Assembly: GCA_964624555.1 (NCBI GenBank) | Contig: CAZUXB010000058.1 | Location: 1-7,234 of the forward strand | Length of the DNA stretch: 7,234 bases | Direction: 5' to 3' | Source of the DNA: SXRF01 sp964624555 | GTDB lineage: Bacteria; Pseudomonadota; Alphaproteobacteria; Rickettsiales; SXRF01 | Shown here: in pieces, positions 1 to 5,098 of the stretch | How positions within the stretch are numbered: position 1 is the stretch's first letter | Layout: each line of letters starts with the position of its first letter | Position numbers and translations under genes: made by a program | Notes under the pieces: generated by a model | Database searches by the model: none | Told to the model about the DNA's origin: nothing | Seen by the model: the letters and a program-made list of their open reading frames with translations, nothing else

Positions 1-1498
1 TGAGCTGCATCATGGAATACGTATAACTGATGGTGCGATAGTTGCAGCGGCAACGCTTTCTGACCGTTATATTTCCGACCGCTTCCTGCCGGATAAGGCT
101 ATTGACCTTATGGATGAAGCGGCTGCCAGACTGCGTATGGAAGTTGACAGCAAACCGGAAGAATTGGATGAGGTTGACCGGCGCGTTATGCAGCTTAAAA
201 TCGAACGTGAGGCACTGAAAAAAGAAAAAGATGCCGCTTCCAGAGACCGTTTGGAAAAACTCAATAAGGAATTAGAGGTGCTCGAAAAGCAGAGTGCAGA
301 CCTTTCTTCGCAGTGGCAGGCGGAAAAATCACAGCGTGTGAGTGTGCAGAAGCTAAAAGAGCAACTTGAGCAGGCTCACCATGAGCGCGATATTGCCCAG
401 AGGAATGGTGATCTGGCGAAGGCGGGTGAGATTATTTACGGAGTTATTCCTAAACTTACTGAGCAGCTTAAGAAAGCAGAGAGTGAAAGCGAAGCTGCAG
501 ATGGTATGGTTAAAGAAGCTGTTACTGAAACAGATATTGCTGCTATCGTTTCACGCTGGACTGGTGTTCCTGTAGAGAAAATGCTGGAAGGGGAAAAAGC
601 GAAGCTGCTTAAGATGGAAGATAATTTGCGTAAGCGCGTGGTCGGGCAGGAAGAAGCCTTGGTTGCTGTTTCCAATGCCGTGCGCCGTGCCCGTTCCGGT
701 TTGCAGGATCCATCGCGGCCGCTCGGTTCATTCTTGTTCTTAGGGCCAACCGGTGTCGGTAAGACAGAACTTTCCAAGGCGCTTGCCGAATTTATTTTTG
801 ATGATGAATCGGCACTGCTTAGAATTGATATGTCGGAGTTCATGGAGAAGCATGCTGTATCACGCCTTATAGGTGCCCCTCCGGGGTATGTTGGTTATGA
901 GGAAGGTGGAGTGATAACTGAAGCGGTACGCCGTCGCCCATATCAGGTGATATTGTTTGATGAGGTGGAGAAAGCCCACCCAGATGTCTTCAATATTTTA
1001 TTACAGGTGCTTGATGATGGCAGGCTCACTGACGGGCAGGGGCGAACTGTCGATTTCCGTAATACCATGATAATACTGACTTCGAATCTTGGTTCGGAAT
1101 TTCTTGCTAACTCCAAGGAAAAAGATATTTCTGTCAAAACCCGTGAGCAGGTGATGGAAGTTGTGCGCCATTCTTTCCGCCCGGAATTTTTAAACCGTCT
1201 TGATGAAATTATTTTGTTCGGGCGCTTGCAGAAGAGCCATATGGCAGGGATTGTGGATATCCAGATTTCACGTCTGGTGAAACGTCTTGAGGAGCGCAAA
1301 ATTAACTTGTATCTTGATGATTCCGCCCGCGATTATCTGGCCGATAAAGGCTATGACCCGATGTATGGCGCGCGCCCTCTGAAACGCATAATCCAGAAGG
1401 AACTTCAGGACAAGCTGGCAAGCGCAATTCTTGCCGGGCGCATAAATGATGGGCAGGAGGTGAAGGTAACTGCGTGGGAAGGTGGCTTGAAGGTTTAA
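1..1498 (+). CDS. clpB: ATP-dependent disaggregase ClpB (Hsp104 family), 5'-truncated
   Basis: ClpB is a cytoplasmic hexameric AAA+ unfoldase that, with DnaK, threads proteins out of aggregates. The window holds its last 498 residues; the reading frame is open from base 2, and residue 1 matches about residue 358 of the roughly 857-residue E. coli protein. Visible in order: the end of the first ATPase domain (ELHHGIRITDGAIVAAATLS, then DRFLPDKAIDL); the charged coiled-coil M domain, about residues 50-170 of the fragment; linker ARWTG-type motif SRWTGVPVEKM; second ATPase domain with Walker A GPTGVGKT (743-766), pore loop GAPPGYVGYEEGG, Walker B VILFDE (947-964), sensor-1 TSNLGS, arginine-finger region FRPEFLNRLDE and sensor-2 GARPLKR. 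The long M domain separates ClpB from ClpA and ClpX, and no ClpP-binding tripeptide loop is seen. All key residues in the fragment are intact. The downstream neighbour converges on it 10 bases after the stop. Its promoter lies outside the window. Confidence 0.97.
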   Translation, partial: ELHHGIRITDGAIVAAATLSDRYISDRFLPDKAIDLMDEAAARLRMEVDSKPEELDEVDRRVMQLKIEREALKKEKDAASRDRLEKLNKELEVLEKQSADLSSQWQAEKSQRVSVQKLKEQLEQAHHERDIAQRNGDLAKAGEIIYGVIPKLTEQLKKAESESEAADGMVKEAVTETDIAAIVSRWTGVPVEKMLEGEKAKLLKMEDNLRKRVVGQEEALVAVSNAVRRARSGLQDPSRPLGSFLFLGPTGVGKTELSKALAEFIFDDESALLRIDMSEFMEKHAVSRLIGAPPGYVGYEEGGVITEAVRRRPYQVILFDEVEKAHPDVFNILLQVLDDGRLTDGQGRTVDFRNTMIILTSNLGSEFLANSKEKDISVKTREQVMEVVRHSFRPEFLNRLDEIILFGRLQKSHMAGIVDIQISRLVKRLEERKINLYLDDSARDYLADKGYDPMYGARPLKRIIQKELQDKLASAILAGRINDGQEVKVTAWEGGLKV

Positions 1499-1508
1499 AA
1501 TGCTTTAT

Positions 1509-2285
1509 CTAATATTTCCCATTGGCGACTTTTTTTATCAGTTTTGCATCATTTGAGCTAATATCGTCTGGTACATAGCTTACGTTGGTTACATCACTGC
1601 CGGAAAAATATTTATAAAACATCAAAGCTGCCAGATAACTGCCATAAATGGTGGGATGGTTGCCATCCTCATATAGGGGGAAGGTTGGATGATATGAGCG
1701 CAACACTTCCCATGCCTTTCCCACATTTACCATGCTGATACCATTATCGTTGGCCAGTAATTCATAGTTACTCTGAATTAAGCCATAGAGAGTATGTTGC
1801 AGGGCAGGAATTTCATTGTATAACTCAAAACCATCATCATAGCGCCAGGTGACATATAATACCGGCTTACTACCGGAAATTTGCGCTTCCCGGATGAGTT
1901 TAGCTCCATAACTTAAAAAGCTTGCGTTGGCAGTATAGTTCTGCTGTTCGTTGCTGCGTCCTTGTAATACCACATAATCCCATTTTTGTTTTAGTAGTGA
2001 TTGTACAACAGGATCGTTCCAATGATCTTCAAAACGTACGCCACCAGGAGCATGTATTTTAATCAGGTATTTTTCTTTTGCAGCGGCCGAGTCGGCTATT
2101 TTGCGTACCATTAATGGCATATCATGGTAAAAAGTTCGGCTGTTGCCGATGAATAAAATGTTTCGCGCCGGACGTGAATCAAGTTTGTCATATATACTTT
2201 GCTTGAAGTCCTGTACTTGCGGTAAAAACCAAGCCGCTATCGCAACGAGGATGGAAAGTATAATAATTCTTATAGTGGAAGACAT
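1509..2285 (-). CDS. Membrane-anchored SGNH/GDSL-like hydrolase
   Basis: A 258-residue protein with an N-terminal hydrophobic segment (about residues 5-22, uncleaved anchor or signal peptide), so the rest probably lies in the periplasm. SGNH landmarks seen: block I FIGNSRTFYHDMP with the presumed nucleophile Ser49; a glycine in HAPGG (81-82) as block II; LQGRSNE (107-113) where block III is expected; and DGNHPT (207-212), giving Asp207 and His210 of the usual DxxH block V. The pattern GNS-x-T near the start and LQ-x-x-S in the middle resembles the DUF4886-type branch, from memory. Block III lacks a canonical GxND. Known relatives act on acyl or acetyl esters of carbohydrates and lipids; the substrate here cannot be read from sequence. 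The ATG lies 5 bases after the M23 peptidase stop, with AGGA overlapping that stop as a short-spaced ribosome site, so the two are almost certainly co-transcribed. A role in deacetylating or acetylating the envelope polymer cut by its neighbour is inference. Confidence 0.8.
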   Translation of the reverse strand: MSSTIRIIILSILVAIAAWFLPQVQDFKQSIYDKLDSRPARNILFIGNSRTFYHDMPLMVRKIADSAAAKEKYLIKIHAPGGVRFEDHWNDPVVQSLLKQKWDYVVLQGRSNEQQNYTANASFLSYGAKLIREAQISGSKPVLYVTWRYDDGFELYNEIPALQHTLYGLIQSNYELLANDNGISMVNVGKAWEVLRSYHPTFPLYEDGNHPTIYGSYLAALMFYKYFSGSDVTNVSYVPDDISSNDAKLIKKVANGKY

Positions 2286-2290
2286 TTATC

Positions 2291-3751
2291 CTAATTCAGA
2301 GAACCGGTTCCCTGTTTTTCATCAGCCATAGCCACCGTCTTTCCCCGGCCGATTGAAGCGAGGCGAGCCTCAAGCTTATTCATTTTGCTCTTAAAGGCGG
2401 CTAACTCTTTGCCCTGAAGGATATTGCCAGTTTTGAATTTCACGTTTGCCGGGTTTACCTGCTGGTCATTTACCAGGATTTCGTAGTGGAGATGCGGCCC
2501 GGTAGTAGCCCCGGTCATTCCCACATAGGCAATAATCTGCCCTTGTTTTACATGCTTGCCTGGAGAGACACCAGAAGCGTAACGGCTTAAATGGGCATAG
2601 GCGGATGAATATTTGCCGTTATGTTGAATCTTCAGGTAATTGCCATAACCGTTCTTTGCTGATGCGCTCATCACAATCCCGTCACCGGCAGCGTAAATCG
2701 GTGTGCCGATCGGTGCGCCGAAATCCACACCTTTGTGCATTTTGCTATAGCCAAGGAGCGGGTGCTGGCGCATACCAAAGGAAGAAGTTATTTTTGCGCC
2801 GTTAATTGGGGTGCGGAGCAGAGCCTTGCGGATACTTTCACCTTTTTCATTGTAGAAATCGGCTACCCCATCCTTATCGGTATAACGGTAAATTTTTAAT
2901 ACACGGCCACCAAGGTTCAGTTCAGAAAAGACAAAATTCCCATTTCCGGCAACAGTTCCATCGTTTGTTTCCATGCGTTCAAACAGCACATCTATGGAGT
3001 CACCCTTTTTGATATCGCGCTGGAAGTCAACATCATAGCTGTAAGCATTGATCAGTTCATTAAGCATAGAAGCAGGAATACCAGCATCGGCACCGGTTTG
3101 GTATATGCTGCTATCAATAGCGCCGCCGACATGAGCTAATTTTTTGATTAAGGGGACATTAGTCTTTTTTACCTGGAACCTGCCATCTTCAGTGCGGTTC
3201 AGTTCAATGGTGGAAATGCCAGAAACAGGTAGTTTTAGTTCACTTACAACTATATTGCCATTTGCATCCTTATCAGTTTTTACGGTTACAACACTGCCAA
3301 CATCCAAACGGCGGTGGTTAAATACGCCGCGAATGGCATCGGATGTTTTTTGCGCCTCATCTGCTGGAATACCGGAATCAGTAAGCAGGCTGATGAAAGT
3401 GCTGCCCTTTTTTACTTTAAGTTCGAGAGTTTGGGCAATGTTGGTACTGTTATCATGTTGTTCGGATGCAGAATTATCTGGAAGTCTTGGGGGCGTGATC
3501 TCAGCCGGTGCTGCACCGACGATTTCATCCAGATGTGCGCTGTCCTGTGAGTTTATAATCAACATTTCAGGAGGTTGTTGCACATAAGCAACTGACGATG
3601 CTGTGCCGAATATAGGCGTCAGGGCCGAAGTGCAGCCTATGCTGAATGCGACGCCAGCAGCAAACCATGAAAGGCGTACTTTACGGAGTTTAGAAGCGGA
3701 AGCCGAGCGGCACACTATCTTAACTGGGTATGTGTTGTTATACTCGTTCAT
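2291..3751 (-). CDS. Membrane-anchored M23 family metalloendopeptidase (LytM/MepM-like)
   Basis: A 486-residue peptidoglycan peptidase, expected to cut peptide cross-links in the periplasm. The N-terminus is a short basic cytoplasmic tail (KLRKVRLSW) and one membrane helix at about 27-45, followed by a low-complexity linker. About residues 108-160 (LELKVKKGSTFISLL onward) resemble the LysM/OapA-like domain of MepM- and Csd3-type enzymes, and about 200-300 is the second regulatory domain. The LytM domain spans about 310-430: MHKGVDFGAP supplies His339 and Asp343, AYAHLS supplies His387, and GPHLHYE supplies His420 and His422. All four canonical zinc or catalytic positions are present, so it should be active rather than an EnvC/NlpD-like activator. 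After the domain comes a possible short coiled coil (KELAAFKSKMNKLEARL). I chose ATG at 3751. An in-frame TTG at 3811 would add 20 residues with an extra hydrophobic stretch, but its GGAGG overlaps the codon itself. The upstream SD at 3751 is weak (TTGGA). It is the first gene of a pair with the SGNH hydrolase. Confidence 0.92.
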   Translation of the reverse strand: MNEYNNTYPVKIVCRSASASKLRKVRLSWFAAGVAFSIGCTSALTPIFGTASSVAYVQQPPEMLIINSQDSAHLDEIVGAAPAEITPPRLPDNSASEQHDNSTNIAQTLELKVKKGSTFISLLTDSGIPADEAQKTSDAIRGVFNHRRLDVGSVVTVKTDKDANGNIVVSELKLPVSGISTIELNRTEDGRFQVKKTNVPLIKKLAHVGGAIDSSIYQTGADAGIPASMLNELINAYSYDVDFQRDIKKGDSIDVLFERMETNDGTVAGNGNFVFSELNLGGRVLKIYRYTDKDGVADFYNEKGESIRKALLRTPINGAKITSSFGMRQHPLLGYSKMHKGVDFGAPIGTPIYAAGDGIVMSASAKNGYGNYLKIQHNGKYSSAYAHLSRYASGVSPGKHVKQGQIIAYVGMTGATTGPHLHYEILVNDQQVNPANVKFKTGNILQGKELAAFKSKMNKLEARLASIGRGKTVAMADEKQGTGSLN

Positions 3752-3812
3752 TCCAATACATTTAATAAAAATTAATAAACAAAAGTCCGCAAAATATAAA
3801 ATATCCTCCAAC

Positions 3813-3841
3813 TAGATAGGCGATTTTTTCTTCTATGCCAA
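3813..3841 (-). promoter_or_regulatory. Possible sigma-70 promoter for the M23-SGNH operon
   Basis: On the minus strand TTGGCA (3841-3836, five of six to the -35 consensus) is followed after 17 bases by TATCTA (3818-3813, three of six). Transcription would start near 3806, which fits the ATG at 3751 and would exclude the TTG at 3811. The -10 match is poor, so this is only a candidate. Confidence 0.25.
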
Positions 3842-3887
3842 CCAAAAAAATACAAAAGTACATTTTTTTGCATTTTTATATAATTTT
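3824..3887. promoter_or_regulatory. Phased A/T tracts, possible curved DNA / UP element
   Basis: Tracts T6 (3824-3829), A7 (3844-3850), A4 (3854-3857), T7 (3863-3869), T5 (3873-3877) and T4 (3884-3887) have centres about 20.5, 8.5, 10.5, 9 and 10.5 bases apart, close to multiples of a helical turn. This spacing is known to favour intrinsic bending. The block ends 3 bases before the candidate rpsL -35 box, where UP elements sit in strong ribosomal promoters. The tracts are seen directly; the function is inference. Confidence 0.4.
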
Positions 3888-3890
3888 AGC

Positions 3891-3919
3891 TTGACTGAAT
3901 AATAATAGATAATTAGTTT
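3891..3919 (+). promoter_or_regulatory. Candidate promoter of the str operon
   Basis: TTGACT (3891-3896, five of six to TTGACA) is followed after 17 bases by TAGTTT (3914-3919, three of six). An alternative -10, GATAAT (3908-3913, five of six), sits too close to that -35 but pairs at 17 bases with the weak TTTAGC (3885-3890). Either would start transcription near 3920-3926, about 175 bases upstream of rpsL. The A/T tracts immediately upstream strengthen the case. Confidence 0.4.
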
Positions 3920-4086
3920 GCGTGCCTCCGCCAAACGAGGCCGATACTACCTAAGACATTGAAAAGCATAGGAATATGTTAAAAGTGCTGTGGTAAGTCC
4001 CTTGTTTTTAAACGGAGTATGAGTTTTTAGCTTGTGTAATTTGTTGTTTTGTCAGGCTAAATAATTGTTAAAAACATTTGAAATAT

Positions 4087-4091
4087 AAGGG
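4087..4091 (+). promoter_or_regulatory. Ribosome binding site of rpsL
   Basis: AAGGG lies 8 bases before the rpsL ATG and supports that start. It contrasts with rpsG, which has no such sequence near its start. Confidence 0.65.
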
Positions 4092-4099
4092 TATATTGA

Positions 4100-4471
4100 A
4101 TGCCAACAATCAATCAGTTGGTCCGCAAGGGTCGCGAGCCTCTACAAAAGCGTAATAAAACGCCAGCACTGAAAGCATGCCCGCAGAAGCGTGGCGTTTG
4201 CACTCAGGTGAAGACTGTAACTCCGAAAAAACCGAACTCAGCGCTTCGTAAAGTAGCGCGTATTCGTTTAACTAACGGTTTTGAAGTGTTCGGATATATT
4301 CCCGGCGAAGGCCATAACCTGCAGGAACACAGCGTGGTGCTGATCCGCGGTGGCCGCGTAAAGGATTTACCTGGTGTTCGCTACCATATTATCCGTGGTA
4401 CGCTTGATACCCAGGGTGTTAAAAACCGTAAACAGTCTCGCTCCGCATACGGCGCGAAACGTCCTAAGTAG
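4100..4471 (+). CDS. rpsL: 30S ribosomal protein S12
   Basis: S12 sits at the decoding centre of the small subunit and controls translational accuracy. The 123-residue product is full length and starts MPTINQLVRKGR, as is usual. TPKKPNSALRK gives Lys43 and GGRVKDLPGVRYH gives Lys88, the two positions where streptomycin-resistance changes usually occur. Both are lysine here, so the allele looks streptomycin-sensitive. Asp89, the residue methylthiolated by RimO in other bacteria, is present. It is the first gene of the str operon; the ribosome site AAGGG precedes it by 8 bases. Its TAG stop (4469-4471) forms the first three bases of the heptanucleotide repeat array that fills the gap to rpsG. 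Upstream it is separated by a promoter region from a divergent peptidase gene rather than from rpoC. Confidence 0.99.
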   Translation: MPTINQLVRKGREPLQKRNKTPALKACPQKRGVCTQVKTVTPKKPNSALRKVARIRLTNGFEVFGYIPGEGHNLQEHSVVLIRGGRVKDLPGVRYHIIRGTLDTQGVKNRKQSRSAYGAKRPK

Positions 4472-4503
4472 TGATTAGTGGCCAGTGGCCAGTGATTAGT
4501 GAG
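4469..4503 (+). repeat. Five heptanucleotide repeats, left arm
   Basis: Five contiguous 7-base units with consensus YAGTGRY occupy 4469-4475, 4476-4482, 4483-4489, 4490-4496 and 4497-4503; the last base of the fifth departs from consensus. The first unit includes the rpsL stop codon. The units form two types: TAGTGAT-like at the outside and CAGTGGC-like at the centre. Heptamer arrays of this general style are known in cyanobacteria as STRR sequences; I claim resemblance of style only. Confidence 0.9.
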
Positions 4504-4569
4504 AAAAGAATATTAATTTTTGAAAGAAGGAGGAGTGGAAATTTAGGTTGATGTTTTGCTGGCGGTATT
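4504..4569 (+). promoter_or_regulatory. Loop between repeat arms with a distant Shine-Dalgarno sequence
   Basis: This 66-base stretch is purine-rich and contains AAGGAGG (4527-4533), the strongest anti-16S match in the operon. It is 77 bases before the rpsG ATG, far outside the normal 5-10 base spacing. If the two repeat arms pair, this segment is the loop. A tiny ORF starts at ATG 4551 and stops at TGA 4575-4577, but it is 17 bases from AAGGAGG and probably not meaningful. Confidence 0.5.
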
Positions 4570-4604
4570 ATTACTGACCACTGACCACTGACCACTGACC
4601 GCTG
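4570..4604 (-). repeat. Five heptanucleotide repeats, right arm (inverted)
   Basis: Five contiguous units run ATTACTG (4570-4576), three copies of ACCACTG (4577-4597) and ACCGCTG (4598-4604). Read on the minus strand they are CAGTGGT-like, the same family as the left arm. Aligned end to end with the left arm, the 35 positions give 25 Watson-Crick pairs, 5 G-U pairs and 5 mismatches, one per heptad. Nine of the ten differences between arms are transitions. The array ends 6 bases before the rpsG start codon. Confidence 0.9.
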
Positions 4605-4610
4605 AAATCT

Positions 4611-5081
4611 ATGTCCCGTCGTCACGCTGCAAAAAAACGAGTAATTTTACCAGATGCAAAATTTGGTGATGTTGTTCTCACTAAATTTATTAATACTATG
4701 ATGTATGATGGTAAAAAATCAGCTGCAGAGGCTATTGCTTACGAGGCTCTTGATATCATACACAAGAAAACCAGTGCGGATCCTCTCAAATTTTTCCATG
4801 ATGCACTCAATAATATAAAGCCATCTGTTGAAGTTCGTTCTCGTCGTGTTGGTGGTGCTACTTATCAAGTTCCGACTGAAGTTCGTGAAGAGCGCCGTCT
4901 GGCACTTGCTCTGCGTTGGCTTATAGAAGCTTCCCGCAGCCGTAAGGAAAAGGCTATGCGCGACCGTATCGCTGCAGAGCTGATGGATGCAGCCAATGGC
5001 CGTGGTGGTGCGGTTACTAAACGTGAAAACACTCATAAAATGGCAGACGCGAACAAAGCGTTCTCGCATTATCGCTGGTAG
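4611..5081 (+). CDS. rpsG: 30S ribosomal protein S7
   Basis: S7 binds the 3' major domain of 16S rRNA, nucleates assembly of the 30S head and contacts tRNA at the exit site. The 156-residue product has the usual length and ends (ANKAFSHYRW). Visible family motifs: PDAKFGDVVLTKFIN, MYDGKKS, VEVRSRRVGGATYQVP and the RRLALALRWL helix. The start is fixed by the conserved MSRRH N-terminus and by an in-frame TGA at 4596-4598, with only a CTG between. No Shine-Dalgarno lies within 12 bases of the ATG; the nearest, AAGGAGG, is 77 bases upstream inside a repeat-bounded loop. Translation may therefore depend on coupling to rpsL, on RNA folding, or on SD-independent initiation. Codons are of the highly expressed type (CGT, GGT, GTT). 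fusA follows after 17 bases. Confidence 0.99.
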   Translation: MSRRHAAKKRVILPDAKFGDVVLTKFINTMMYDGKKSAAEAIAYEALDIIHKKTSADPLKFFHDALNNIKPSVEVRSRRVGGATYQVPTEVREERRLALALRWLIEASRSRKEKAMRDRIAAELMDAANGRGGAVTKRENTHKMADANKAFSHYRW

Positions 5082-5098
5082 TGGGGAAATAGAAGAAA

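Larger units (their letters stand above)
3752..4099. other. Divergent intergenic region between the envelope operon and the str operon
   Basis: 348 bases without a convincing gene. The left part (about 3813-3887) is very AT-rich, with A/T tracts. The middle holds the best promoter-like signals for both directions. The right part (about 3920-4099) would be the untranslated leader of the rpsL transcript. It contains a small 5-bp stem, GCCTC/GAGGC (3924-3928 with 3937-3941, 8-base loop), which has no T run and so is not a terminator. Only trivial ORFs of a few codons occur (for example ATG at 3977, six codons). The leader of roughly 170 bases is long for a ribosomal operon, but I recognise no known leader motif in it. 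Confidence 0.6.

Noticed and set aside
436..843. Minus-strand ORF inside clpB, and similar ORFs antisense to M23, rpsG and fusA
   Set aside because: They are fully nested in well-supported conserved genes, are low-complexity, and show no family motifs.
2301..2310. Perfect palindrome GAACCGGTTC
   Set aside because: It lies within the last codons of the M23 gene, is a single short palindrome, and has no second copy or promoter context.
3751..3811. TTG start giving a 506-residue M23 peptidase
   Set aside because: The GGAGG overlaps the TTG itself, the extension adds an odd second hydrophobic stretch before the basic tail and membrane helix, and the candidate promoter would start transcription after it.
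3924..3941. Small GCCTC/GAGGC hairpin as an attenuator or riboswitch
   Set aside because: It is only five base pairs with no T run and no recognised ligand-binding motif.
4551..4577. A short leader peptide (8 codons, in the rpsG frame) inside the repeat loop
   Set aside because: Its ATG is 17 bases from AAGGAGG, too far for efficient initiation, and nothing else supports it. It was kept only as a remark in the loop entry.
4469..4604. A CRISPR array or attachment site
   Set aside because: Units are contiguous 7-mers without spacers and the two arrays are inverted, with no cas or integrase gene in the window.
4469..4604. A Rho-independent terminator between rpsL and rpsG
   Set aside because: The stem is imperfect with a 66-base loop and has no T run after it, and the operon continues.
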